Positions 35,478 through 46,386 of a stretch of 64,000 nt of DNA are shown here, piece by piece; position 1 is the first letter of the stretch; every line of letters begins with the position of its first letter. The translations under genes were made by a program, and so were the position numbers. Location of the stretch: NCBI GenBank assembly GCA_021229015.1, contig CM037783.1, positions 56,874,169 through 56,938,168 of the forward strand. The letters are read 5' to 3'. The notes below the pieces were generated by a model. That model was not told where the DNA came from and made no database searches. It saw only the letters and a program-made list of their open reading frames with translations. Origin of the DNA: Solen grandis. Taxonomy: Eukaryota; Mollusca; Bivalvia; Adapedonta; Solenidae.

Positions 35478-37166
35478 TAAATCGTGGTGGCAATGAGCGT
35501 AGCAGTTTCACGCGGATGGAGAGTCCAATTAATGTGGCCATACTGCAGTGAGGTATGGTAGGAGTGAACTGTACCATCACCAGACTTTCTTTATCATTTA
35601 CCTGAAAAAATAATGACAAATATCTAATACTAGAGGTATTCTTGTTACCCAAGATTTTTAAAATTGAAACAAGCACAAACAAAAATATAGATAGAAATTA
35701 TTATTACATTTTTTGAGAATGTTAATATTATGTAGGAACAAGTGTCAGGACAGCCACAAAATACGCCCATCACAGTATGGGGACTCTCAGAAATAGCTCA
35801 GAGAAACAAGCCATTGTCTCCTAAATCCCATTAGTTAATGAATGTTACTTATTAAAACAATCATGTTGAAACATTTCCATTAATTTGAAGGAAAATGTCT
35901 CTTTTGACTTATTCAAGTGTTCAAGGGCCATAACTTCTAAGTCATTCACGCGATAATGCTGGATATTGAACTCATCCGCGATATTATGGCCATGGACATG
36001 TGTGAAAACTTTGAAAAGAAATGGGCTAACGGTATTGAAGTTAGAGCCTGGACAATCACAATTTCAAGTATTTTGTGTACGTCAAGGGCCATAACTTCTA
36101 AGTCATTCATGCGATAATGCTGGATATCGAACTCATCCGCGATATTATGGCCATGCACATGTGTGAAAAGTTTGAAAAGGATTGGACTAACGGTATTGAA
36201 GTTAGAGCCCGGACAATCACACTTTCAAGTATTTTGTGTATGTCAAGGGCCATAACTTCTAAGTCATTCACGCGATAATGCTGGATATCGAACTGATCCG
36301 AGATATTATGGCCATGCACATGTGTGGAAAGTTTGAAAAGGATTGGGCAAATGGTATTGAAGTTAGAGCCAGGACAACAAATGTTCCACGCCCACCCGCC
36401 CGCGGTGAGTGTTCACATAATATGCCCCATCTTAAGATGGGCGTATAAAAAGCATTCAATTTCATTTTATTTGCTATAACACAGTCTGTTCTGAAAAAAA
36501 ATCTAGACTATTATCCTTTCAGACTTAATTAGTGAAGGGATAACAAATCCTTAAACTATTTTCTCTATTGAGTTTGAAAAAGTGTTTATGACGTTTATGA
36601 GTAAAGAATAATGTATTGTATTGGGGTTAACCGTCGATGCGATAGTATTTCAATCATATAGCAACGTCCAGCTAATTACAGGTGGAGGATGACCCCGTGT
36701 ACAAAGAGGTACCCGGGTAGAACCACCGACCTACCACAAGGCAGCTGGAAAGCTTCCTCACATGAAAAATCCGAAGTCCCTGCTGGGATTCGAACCCACA
36801 TCAGTGAGGGGCTGAGAGATTTGTAGTCCAAGAATGCAACCACTCGGCCACGGCGGCCCCTTATGAGTAAAGAAGCAAGTTTATGTTATAAAGAATCATC
36901 ATTTTGATCTTCTCCTTGAATACAATGTAATGTATGTCCTGAAAAAATTTCAGTGAAGAAAATGAGAGCAATACACACCGAGACATTCTCGCAGTCAACA
37001 ACATTCAGTTCCTCCAGTGTAAGCGGATGCTCTGGATCATTGATCATGCGAATCAAATCTGCAAAAGAAAAATCATATGAAACTATATATCGAAGGGTGA
37101 GAGCAAAACTATGCTACATGCTAATATGTGTATTTGCACTTAGCCTAGTTTTGCTCTCACTCTTTA

Positions 37167-37212
<46 letters not shown>

Positions 37213-40200
37213 CTATATTTAAGATGAGTTCAATCCTGGCCTCAAAATCTACATAAGATAGTCAGTAATGTGCATATATTCATTCAAACCTCTTTTATTT
37301 CAGTCTGACTTGTATATAATTATACTTTGGGTCATGAACCAGTGGAAAAAAATATAAGAACAAATAGTAAAAGTGCCATCTATCAATTCATTTAAGAAAA
37401 GGCTGAACAAAAACTGTGTTGGGGGGCCTGACAAATAAAGTTCAAATTGCCTAAATTGATCATACCAGCAAAATAAATGTCATTAAGAGTCTATGAAATT
37501 AATGAGTAAGTTACAACTTGTTTAACGGATGAGGACAGTGATAAAACCCAGTGACTGTTATGTGCAGTGAAGATCTAGTGAATTCTTGTGTTTTTAAAAT
37601 AAACTTTTTCTATTTCTAGTTGTATTATTATTGTACTAGTGTAGTACTACTACATTAGGAAAGAAGAACCCGGAGTCAAAAATATAGTAAAAAGTAAACA
37701 TATAATAAAGAAGACTGATGTCATGTATAACACGAAATCGGATAATCAGTATGAGAGTTATTTCCAAATGTTGATATCATAGTTCTCTTTTCTTTTCTGG
37801 TTTAACATCCCATCGACAGTGTTTCAGTCATTTGGGGATGATGTCTACTTGAAACAGATATAGTATGTGCTGCCACACTGCAGTATCACGCCATAGAAAC
37901 CACACCCAGTCACATTTTCCTGGCACCGGGCCAACCAGCCCTTGAACTACCCTTACATGCTGAGCGCCAAGGGAGCTATACCAGTACCATTTTTTACAAC
38001 TTTGGGAAATCACGGCCAGGAATCGAACCCAACCTCTTGCTCCCGAGAAATGTTGATATTATCTACTATCAATAATTCTTTAAACCATCATACATGTACC
38101 ATTATACATGAATATACAAAAATATATCAGAACAAATGCTAACACCAAACAAGGTAACAAAAGTTCTAAATTTTTATGAAACTTTCTTAGTTACACTAAG
38201 TTCAATTTTAGAAAGTTAGGTACCATAGAAAATTTCAAACACAATTCACTTGCTCTACAAACAGACTCAATGTTAATGGCTTTCAAAGTATACACAGTTA
38301 AACCTCTAGACAATGGTAACAGTAAAAATGACAAAAGTATTTTCAGGTCCTTAACTTCTTCCCTGGCAAATGACTTTTCAATGACTGGTCCTATTTTAAA
38401 AAGCCATTAAAAAAGGTCATGAATTGGTATATTACTTGTGTTCTTACCCTTCTTTATAAAAATCAATAGTTTTCCACATGAATAAAGTAAACTGCACCCA
38501 GGGTAACCACAGTTTTCATTTTTCTGTCATTACCAGTATTCCACCATTTCCATTTTGAAAAACTGAATATCACCTGAAAGGTCTCTCACAGCACTAAAAA
38601 TTATTAGTATGCATAGCCTCTCAACATAATATTTTTCAAGACATTTATAGAGACATCCTTCCTTTAAAAAAATAGCCCTTAGGTATAGAGATTGCCACCC
38701 TTAAAACACCACCCTTTACAGGAATATGAGCAGTATTACCAATATTCTGAACCATCTTGGCTGGACCAGTCTTGAATCTAGGTAAGAAACATTACAACTC
38801 TCTCTTCTCTTCAAAATAATATATGGCATTATTGACATACCACCCTCTTTAACCATTAACCTCCAAATCCAGAGCATTAATACACAATGCCTCCAGTAGT
38901 ACTTTGCATCAACTGATTACAGGGTTCGAATTTAACTTTTCTTGCCACTCGCAAATTTTTGCGAGTAGCTGAAATTTCAACTCGCAAAATTTATCATTCA
39001 CTTGCAATTTCATGAATGGTATATTTTTTACGAAGGCAAACTGACAAATCATTTTCTGCTCAATGCGAAACACCTGATTTAAATTATTAACAAATTAAAT
39101 ACTTTATAAAAAATGATACAAATAATGTAAATACATGTGTATATCAATAATGTCTGGTAATTTGACTATTACTGTAATCCTTTTTATTTTCTAAAGAGGT
39201 AAAAACGTGTTGTGTATAATGCTTTGACATTATGTTTGTTTTGTTTTTTTGTTGTTGTTGTTGTTGTTGTTGTTTTTACAAATTGGCTGCATAAAATGAA
39301 GAATGTAAACAGTCAGACTGCACCATATGTAGTAATCGGGTAAAGACTATAATATGAAAACATTAGGTGTCAGTCTAGCAGGTGTGCATAGGTTTAAATT
39401 ACGGCTCCATGCAACAGATTTTATTTAACACAATGCTGATTTGATTGGATTCAAATTTTGCACTCGCAAAAAAATGCGAGCAGGTGCAAAATGAACTCGC
39501 AAAATTCATTCCTCGCTCGCATTTTGCGAGTTTGCGAGTGCTAAATTCGAGCCCTGGATTACATCAATTTCAGTTTCTTCCCTTGTATAATTCCATTCTG
39601 GTATAGACTACCAGCTATAGTAACTGAGGCCACTTCGTTTGCTTCCTTCAAAAGGGTGTTCTTCTCCAAGCCCTTTCAATGTGGACCTTTAACCCAGCTA
39701 TCCCGTGATGAATAGACCCAAGCTATGCCATCAGGGCCTCGACCCTGGTAGCCCTCATAATGCAAGCCAGATTGATCACACATTTTATCTCCTATGGTGA
39801 TACACTGATAGCAGGACTGAACTTCTTTTCTACTTTCTGTCTTTTATATGCACTCACTTGACAAAAGCCAATAACCAATACAATATGATAGCCGCTAGTC
39901 ATAACAAAATGCAACAGTGGAATGAGGGCAGAATGCATCGATACTAGCGACTTATGTAAAAAAGCATAACTTGTGAGAATTAAATACATTATTTATTGTT
40001 TAATATGGGTATTTGGTGGAAATATTGTATTTCTGTGAAGTTGCCATTGAAAAGCGCATTGACTGTGATATGCATTGCTTTGGTCACATCATGTCCAAGT
40101 ACAATTTCCATTGAGTTTCGTGACTCATAATGTCTTTGTAGTTTATCTAAGATAGAAAATCAACTTAGCAACGGAAAGGCCTATTGTTTCTGAGTTGAAC

Positions 40201-43200
40201 AAGCCTGGCATATTTGAAATTGGCTGAAAATTGTGTAAGATACGAAGTTCTGAATACGACCATGTTAGTTTTCCTATAGATTTTGAACGGAGAGTTACAT
40301 ACCTTTTCTTATTTTATGATATGGACTGGGACAACTTGTGTCCCTCTTCTGACTGTAAACATCCCTCCTTCTATAGAAACATCATTGAAGTACTGAATGA
40401 CTTTAATCTTACCCAAACAGTTAATCTTCCAACCCGTGAGTCCAACATCCTTGATCTTTTCCTTACAACTAATCCAACTCTGGTCCAACGGGTCAGTATT
40501 CTCCCAGGTATAAGAGACCATGATATTTTCCAAGTTCAAGTTAATACCTCTGCCAGAATCCTTTACCAAAAACCACGCACTATACCTCTTTATAAGAAAG
40601 CAAACTGGGATGGGATGAAACAAGCTCTAGAATTATACCATCAGGAAATGCTTGAAGGTGATCTGTATTCTTCTTTGAATGTCCAACAGCTATGGGATAA
40701 CTTCCATACTAAGCTCAATTCTCTGACAGACAAATTCATTCCGTCTAAACTTTCTAGCATCAGAAATAATCTTCCATGGGTAAATCAAGATCTCAAACGC
40801 CTTGCTCGGCAAATGGATAGAGCTTTTCACAAACATCGAAAATCTGGTAAACACACTGATCGAAATAAATTCCTTGATCTGAAGCATCTTTTCAGGAGGT
40901 TAGTCAAACTTTCCTATGAATCATATCTTAAAGACATTCTTAATGTAGCCCAAGATGATCAGTCCTCTAAACCTAACTTAAAAAAACTCTTTACACTCCT
41001 CAAGCATTCCAGACAAGATTCAGCCTCTGTTGCACCCCTACGTAAAAACAATTCTATCCATCAAGATGATGCTGCAAAACCTTCTATTCTAAATGAGCAA
41101 TTCCAATCTGTCTTCAGCCTGAAATCTCCTAACAGCCTCAGCTCTCTTTGTAATATGAAACTTGTAGACAGCATGCATGTAGAAAGCCCCCTCAATACAA
41201 TGGCAGACATTACAATAACATCCAAGGGTATTGAGAAACTTCTTTCCAACTTGAATCCTCACAAAGCCTCAGGCCCTGACCAAATAAAGCCAACTGTCCT
41301 GAAAAACCTCTCCTCTTCTCTATCTCCAATTCTGAAACAAATCTTCCAAAAATCCATTGACTCTGGAATCCTCCCTAAGATATGGAAGGATGCAAATGTA
41401 GTGCCCATCTACAAAAAAGGAGATCGCTCCAATCCTGCGAACTACAGGCCAATATCTCTAACCTGTATTCTTTGTAAAACTTTGGAACACATTGTTGCAT
41501 CCTCCATCTCGAAACATCTTACCAAGAATAGCATGTTTTATGAGCTCCAACACGGCTTCAGAGAAAAACGTTCCTGTGAGTCCCTCATGCTGGTCGATGA
41601 CCTACTGAAATCTCTTTCAAAAAAGAAGCAAACTGATCTTATCTTACTGGACTTCAGCAAAGCTTTCGACAAAGTCAGTCATGAAAAACTAGTTTTGAAA
41701 CTCCATGGCTATGGTATCAAGGGTTCTGCTCTTCAATGGATTAAAGGGTTTCTTGATAACCGCCATCAGTCTGTCGTTGTCAATGGGTCTTCTTCTAACC
41801 CAATATCTGTCTCATCTGGAGTCCCTCAAGGGTCTATGCTGGGGCCATTATTATTTTTAGTATATATCAATGACCTCCCTCAGAATGTCCAGTCGAAAGT
41901 CAGACTCTTTGCAGATGACACGGCAATCTACATGACTCTCTCCACGGCCTCCCAATCTGAAATTCTTCAGAAAGACCTAAACACACTTGAGCTGTGGAGC
42001 CATAAATGGGACATGGAGTTCAATCCATCAAAGTGTCAGGTCATCCATATCAATAGGTCCAAACATCCAATCCCAACTCAGTACTTTCTTCATGGTTGCT
42101 TACTCCAATCTGTACCAGTGGCCAAATATCTTGGTGTTGACATCTCCTCTGACCTGTCATGAGATGCACACATCAACCGCATCTGTCAAAAAGCAAATAA
42201 TTCACTTGGCTTTCTGAGGAGGAACATTAGTGCATTCAGAATCTCTCAAGTCTACTGCCTATAAAACACTTGTCCGCCCTCAGCTTGAGTACTGGCAGTC
42301 TGCTCTACCATTTGGTGCCCTTTCACCGACACACATATCTCACAGCTTGAATCTGTCCAGCGTAAGCAGCAAGGTGGGTCAAGAATGACTATGGAAAAAC
42401 ATCAAGCGTCACAAATATGCTGCAGTCCCTACAGTGGCGTAGGCTTGATCAACGAAGAATTGATAGCAGGCTCTCTCTCATGTTTAAAATCACTAATAAC
42501 CTCATAGCTATTCCAATATCTGACTACCTCATCCCAATGACGAGACAATCTAGACATTACCACTGCCTCCTACAGACTTATACCTGCTTCCACAGACTAT
42601 TACAAATTCTCCTTCTTTCCGCGAGCTGTCTTCCACTGGAACAGTCTACCACCATCTACCGTCGCTTGTTTAACTCAAGAACAGTTCAATCAGGCAGTCT
42701 GCCAGATTGATCACATTTCCCCTTAGAAAACACAAAGCTCTTACTTTTATTAGTTTTAAAGTAACACCTTCTTGCACTCTTTTACTCTCAAATTTTATTT
42801 TGTTCCTAATCTTATCATTTTATCCTCACACAATCACTACTAATACTCTTGCAGCTAGACGCGCAAAATGTCTAGGTCCCCAATAGGGGTTTGACATCAT
42901 AGGAAGATAGATAGATAGATAGATATCAATATTTTTTTTCTTGAATTGTGAATTTTTATTATAAAATGTGTTTTGAATTGTTACTTTGTAACATGGAGTG
43001 TGTGGGGGGGGGGGGGTCCCACGCCGGTAGTCTGTGGATGTGACAGAGAGTGAGAGACAGTATGCGGCCAGGTAGCTCAGTCGGTAGAGCATTCGCCCTG
43101 TAATCGAAAGTCCCCGGGTTCAAATCCCGGTCAGGTTGCTCACTTTTCTCGCCCTGTGTCAAGTAAAAATAATTTGATTCAAAGATCGAAAATTCCAGAG

Positions 43201-43380
43201 GCGAAACGACCAATTTGCTGACTATTTCGTTGAAAGACCTGCGTCTCTAAGAATATTACCAAAAACTTCCCTGTCATCAATAACGTCAGCTACATCATCG
43301 TCTTCATCTTCTGGGCGAACTTCGCGCTCTTTCTGTTTCTCGTAAACAACAGGATTCGCGTTATCTAGTGAAGCACTCAT
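35478..43380 (-). CDS. CIAO2B: Cytosolic Fe-S assembly component CIAO2B (FAM96B/MIP18), exons 1-3, C-terminus lost in gap
   Basis: Exons in transcript order: 43380-43260, 37058-36979 and 35601-35478 (cut by N). Introns are GT-AG (donors GTAATA and GTGTGT) and phases agree. Visible product about 108 residues of a family usually near 160. Exon 1 starts [20 protein letters not shown] with an acidic stretch [13 protein letters not shown]. Exon 2 has [20 protein letters not shown]. Exon 3 has [20 protein letters not shown] and [11 protein letters not shown], including the conserved reactive Cys in [14 protein letters not shown]2B joins CIAO1 and MMS19 in the complex that inserts Fe-S clusters into cytosolic and nuclear proteins such as DNA helicases and polymerases. 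Intron 1 is 6.2 kb and holds a LINE, a SINE and a hAT-like element. The gene converges on AHCY. Confidence 0.95.
35761..36446. mobile_element. Inverted-repeat-bounded element filled with three 161-bp tandem units
   Basis: The left end ATACGCCCATC matches the reverse complement of the right end (ATACGCCCATC), 11 bp exact. The right end also folds on itself (CCCATCTTAAGATGGG). Three units, each with AAGGGCCATAACTTCTAAGTC (first 20 shown in part) and ATTATGGCCATG, repeat every 161 bp starting near 35925. It lies in intron 2 of CIAO2B. The architecture and total length of about 686 bp parallel 22389-23074, though the sequence is unrelated. Minus-strand open frames here recur with the period and are not taken as genes. 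Confidence 0.6.
36609..36860 (-). mobile_element. tRNA-derived SINE, family A (V-SINE/RUDI-like), with 14-bp target duplication
   Basis: 252 bp flanked by TTATGAGTAAAGAA at 36595-36608 and 36861-36874. The minus-strand head GCCGTGGCCGAGTGG plus GGGTTCGAATCCCA is a class II tRNA (Ser/Leu-like) with box A, long variable region and box B. The central part (GTGAGGAAGCTTTCCAGCTG, then GGTCGGTGGTTCTACCCGGG) resembles the conserved core known from molluscan SINEs. The tail GGTTAACCCCAATACAATA is shared in outline with family B, suggesting the same LINE copies both. It sits in CIAO2B intron 2. Confidence 0.85.
37086..37171. repeat. Short foldback (30-bp arms) beside the CIAO2B exon 2 acceptor
   Basis: Arms containing GGGTGAGAGCAAAACTATGC and its near reverse complement (GCCTAGTTTTGCTCTCACTC) are separated by about 26 bases. 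The lower edge lies about 28 bases from the exon 2 boundary at 37058, in the region where a branch point would be. An (AT)n tract (37175-37209) abuts the other side. Confidence 0.7.
37778..38047 (-). mobile_element. tRNA-derived SINE, family B, with 12-bp target duplication
   Basis: 270 bp flanked by AAATGTTGATAT at 37766-37777 and 38048-38059. It shares ACACCCAGTCACATTTTCCT, CTTACATGCTGAGCGCCAAG and ACCATTTTTTACAACTTTGG with the copies at 24877-25210 and 25252-25514. The tRNA-like head is cut short (only GGAATCGAACCCAACCTC remains at the end), so this copy is slightly 5'-truncated. It lies in intron 1 of CIAO2B. Confidence 0.8.
38920..39556. mobile_element. hAT-like non-autonomous element, 637 bp
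   Basis: The left end CAGGGTTCGAATTTAAC matches the reverse complement of the right end (CAGGGCTCGAATTTAGC) at 15 of 17 positions. The flanks CTGATTAC and TGGATTAC overlap the ends and agree over GATTAC, suggesting a target duplication blurred by one change. Both subterminal regions are rich in the motif CTCGCAAA and its complement TTTGCGAG (about ten occurrences), arranged to pair across the element. The middle has a (TTG)n run at about 39249-39272. It lies in intron 1 of CIAO2B. Confidence 0.65.
39557..40309. other. CIAO2B intron 1 sequence before the LINE
   Basis: No exon, RNA gene or repeat with clear ends was recognised. Confidence 0.4.
40310..42925 (+). mobile_element. 5'-truncated non-LTR retrotransposon (CR1/jockey-like) with (GATA)n tail
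   Basis: One long frame (open from 40231, about 643 codons, stop TGA at 42160-42162) covers the end of an apurinic-type endonuclease ([10 protein letters not shown], then GIRDHDIF) and a reverse transcriptase with [46 protein letters not shown] and the catalytic FADD at 41908-41919. The start of the endonuclease and any first ORF are missing. After the stop the protein homology continues ([12 protein letters not shown]), which points to a nonsense change, and then through further frame breaks to about 42710 ([11 protein letters not shown]). The 3' end carries a GATA microsatellite at 42905-42924. The copy is dead and lies in CIAO2B intron 1, opposite to that gene. Confidence 0.9.
43071..43143 (+). 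repeat. tRNA-like sequence, probably a SINE head or tRNA pseudogene
   Basis: Box A TAGCTCAGTCGG and box B GGGTTCAAATCCC are both near consensus, the D-arm (GCTC/GAGC) and T-arm (CCGGG/CCCGG) pair, and the anticodon loop would read CCTGTAA with TGT as anticodon. The acceptor stem has an A-A mismatch and several G-U pairs, position 33 is C rather than T, and the anticodon stem has a closing mismatch. A working tRNA is therefore unlikely. No known SINE tail follows. Confidence 0.5.
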
Positions 43381-44673
43381 TTTCGTTTCTCAAATGTCAA
43401 CTACTATATTGTTTAAACGGTGATATGGCTATTTGTTACTCGTTTGATTTACACATTGCGTTACAATTGTTGAGTATTTAGTTTGATCTTATTAATCTGT
43501 GGCTCTCTTTTGTTGAGACCCTGTATTTATCAAAAAGTAATTTTATTTTTTCTTCTCTAAGTTTCGATCTATTGCATGGCCCGATTTCTAGAGATACCCG
43601 GTTCCGAGATGACCCGCAATATATGAGCGAATAATCACGCGCGAAAATATGAAAAATTTACTACTAACACCATGAGCTCTAAGAGATATTACATTCGGGA
43701 CCAAATCATTCCATTTGAAGAGGATTTCACTCACGAGTTCAAAGGTCTAGAAATTTGGGGGTGAAACGTCCTGTATTTGAGCATATAGGTCGTTTCCTCC
43801 CCTCTTTTATTTACTTTAAGCCTTTGATTTAATTACTTTATATTATAAATTAATTAAAGAATACTCAATATTTTTATAGAATGTTATTCAAATTACGGTA
43901 AGTTGTCCTTCCTGAACATACTATTTACAATTAATTAATTAATTACAGAATTAATCAGTAATTACGTATAATTTGATAAGTGCAAAAGTGTGATAGGATA
44001 AAAAAATGTTAATTAATATTTTCATTTCATTAATGTTTTAATTGTTTTTAATTACATTTGAAGGCATCCACTTTGATGTTATTTATAAGATGGGTTTAAT
44101 GATCTGAATAATAAAGGTGTGAGGAGTAAAAAAGGTGATAGTGTTTAAGGTGATAAACAATGCAATTAAGACTTTGAAAGGTTAATGTGATCGAGTGCAC
44201 ATGTATTAGATGAGGAAACACACACACACACACATGAGAAAAAACACCAATTCAGTAACTTTTAAATGCATTGATTATTTATACGTATTTTAAAACATAT
44301 TTTCCCACATTATTTTTTTATTTTTTTTTATTTGAAGTCCTTTGGGTAGAAATTATTGTATATTAATTGTTATTAATGATAATTATCTTCTTAGTTTGAT
44401 TTATGACATTGTTAACATAAAAAAGTTGTGAAATAGTACTGACAGTATCACTATATAAGAAATGATAATTTATGTATTTTCCAAGTATAATATAATATTC
44501 CCATAATTTAGAAATCGAAATATATGATAATGTCAATGACCCTTGAATAAAAACTAAATGATTTTTATAAAAATCAGATGTACATTGGTGTAAAAATTAA
44601 AAAAAAAGGATTCTATTACATAATTATGGACATGCACCTGGTGTGAAAGTGTGTCATTAAGCGTGTCGGCTGA
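43381..44673. other. Stretch upstream of CIAO2B, no gene recognised
   Basis: The CIAO2B promoter must begin here on the minus strand, but no TATA or CCAAT arrangement was convincing. Near 43756 the motif TTTGGGGGTGAAACGTCC is followed by GGTCGTTTCCTCCCC at about 43786, related to the array at 49276-49390. A short (AC)n tract lies near 44220. Confidence 0.4.
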
Positions 44674-46386
44674 ATGACTCCACTATACACAGTAGCAATT
44701 CTAAGTTGTTTAGGCAAGCTATTCACTTCAGTCCTTAACAGTAGACTAACACAATATTTAGACGACAATAAAATATTGGAAGAAAATCAAGCAGGTTTCA
44801 GGAAAGATTATTCGTGTTCTGATCATATTTTCACACCCCATTCTTTATATCAGATATTAAAAAAGAGAAAAATCAAATTATTTGCTGCTTTTATAGACTT
44901 TTCACAAGCGTTTGATAAAATCTGGAGGGCGGGACTATGGCAAAAACTTCTAAGTTATGAAATTAACGGCAAATTCTTTAATGTTATATACAACATGTAT
45001 AAAAATATAAAGTCATGTATTTCTCTAAATGGCACTCTTTCGCCAAATTTTATATCGGATATCGGTGTTAGGCAAGGCGAGAACCTCTCCCCTCTTTTAT
45101 TCTCTCTATTCATGAATGATGTACAATCAAACATGTTTAACAATGGTGCAAAAGGCGTGGAGTTGAAGGACCCTAATGATTTAACTTTATGGCTTAAACT
45201 ATTAATTCTTCTCTACGCCGATGACACTGTCATATTATCTACTGATCAAACAGATTTTCAAAACAGCTTAAATATTTTCAACAACTATTGTAATGATTGG
45301 CACCTACATGTAAATGTTAACAAAACTAAAGTTGTAATATTCGGCACAAGGACTTCACGGAATTTTCATTTTAAAATTGGGGAACACGCGCTTGAAATAA
45401 CGGACAGTTACCATTACCTGGGTCTGACTCTTTCCAATAACGGTTCATTTCTAAAGGCACGAAAACATCTCGTGGAACAAGCAAACAAGGCAATGAACTT
45501 TCTCTTCGCCAAAGTAAACAACTCTGACCTCCCTCTTGATCTTACCCTAAAACTCTTTGATCATACAATATTACCTATACTGACTTACGGAGCTGAAATA
45601 TTTGGTTATGAAAATGTAGAAATACTAGAGAGTGTACATAACAATTTCTTAAGAAAAATTACAAATACAAAGAAATCTACTCCAATGAACTTTCTTTACG
45701 GCGAACTTGGCCGATACCCCATTTCTGTTACTATCAAATCACGTATGATATCTTTCTGGTCTCGCCTAGTACAAGGTAAAGATGACAAAATATCTCTTCA
45801 AATTTATAAATACATGTTGAACTCTACAGATAATGATTTTAAATGGCCAAATAAAATAAAAGAAATTCTTACCTCAGTTGGAAGACCTGACCTATGGCTT
45901 AATCAGTTTCAACTCAATCAACATAATGTACATAAAATTGTGAAACAAACACTTATTGACCAGTTCAAACAACAATGGCATGAAAAACTACAAGAAACAA
46001 ACAAGGGAAACATATATTTAAGTTTTAAAGACAGTCATGTTTTTGAGAGTTACCTACAAATCTCAGATAAAAATATATACTTACCTTTATTGAAATTCAG
46101 AACTGCTAATCACAGGTTACCCGTGGAAACTGGTCGTTTCGATAGTATACCCTTCGATAACAGGAAATGTCCGTTATGTGACTTAGGCCAGGTAGGTTGC
46201 GAACGCCACTACTTACTTGACTGCACATATTTCCAAGATGAGCGATCAACTTTTTTGAGTTACCTCACGCAGCATAGTTCTGTAAACATAAAAGGTATTA
46301 TGTCCACAACATCTCCTACAGAGTTAAAACAACTAAACATATTTGTACGCCACATTATGGAAACTTTTCGAAATGAAAAGCGATGA
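44674..46386 (+). CDS. Reverse transcriptase of a non-LTR element, C-terminal 570 residues, uninterrupted
   Basis: The frame begins within the thumb-proximal half of the usual domain (LSCLGKLFTSVLNSRL) because the element is 5'-truncated. It keeps NQAGFRKDYSCSDHIF, AAFIDFSQAFDKIWR, GVRQGENLSPLLFSLFMND, the catalytic YADD at 45214-45225, and a C-terminal zinc-knuckle-like CPLC...C...H...C segment (KCPLCDLGQVGCERHYLLDC). There is no stop or frameshift across 570 codons, unlike the other LINE in this window, so the insertion is comparatively young. The endonuclease domain is absent, so this copy cannot move itself. Clade not resolved; the motifs resemble I- or jockey-group elements. Confidence 0.85.
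   Translation: MTPLYTVAILSCLGKLFTSVLNSRLTQYLDDNKILEENQAGFRKDYSCSDHIFTPHSLYQILKKRKIKLFAAFIDFSQAFDKIWRAGLWQKLLSYEINGKFFNVIYNMYKNIKSCISLNGTLSPNFISDIGVRQGENLSPLLFSLFMNDVQSNMFNNGAKGVELKDPNDLTLWLKLLILLYADDTVILSTDQTDFQNSLNIFNNYCNDWHLHVNVNKTKVVIFGTRTSRNFHFKIGEHALEITDSYHYLGLTLSNNGSFLKARKHLVEQANKAMNFLFAKVNNSDLPLDLTLKLFDHTILPILTYGAEIFGYENVEILESVHNNFLRKITNTKKSTPMNFLYGELGRYPISVTIKSRMISFWSRLVQGKDDKISLQIYKYMLNSTDNDFKWPNKIKEILTSVGRPDLWLNQFQLNQHNVHKIVKQTLIDQFKQQWHEKLQETNKGNIYLSFKDSHVFESYLQISDKNIYLPLLKFRTANHRLPVETGRFDSIPFDNRKCPLCDLGQVGCERHYLLDCTYFQDERSTFLSYLTQHSSVNIKGIMSTTSPTELKQLNIFVRHIMETFRNEKR

Noticed and set aside
35946..36465. Three similar minus-strand frames of 65-70 codons
   Set aside because: They recur with the 161-bp tandem unit, which is not a multiple of three, so they reflect repeated DNA rather than a repeated protein.
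43071..43143. Functional tRNA-Thr(TGT)
   Set aside because: Acceptor and anticodon stems carry mismatches and position 33 is not T. Kept only as a tRNA-like repeat.
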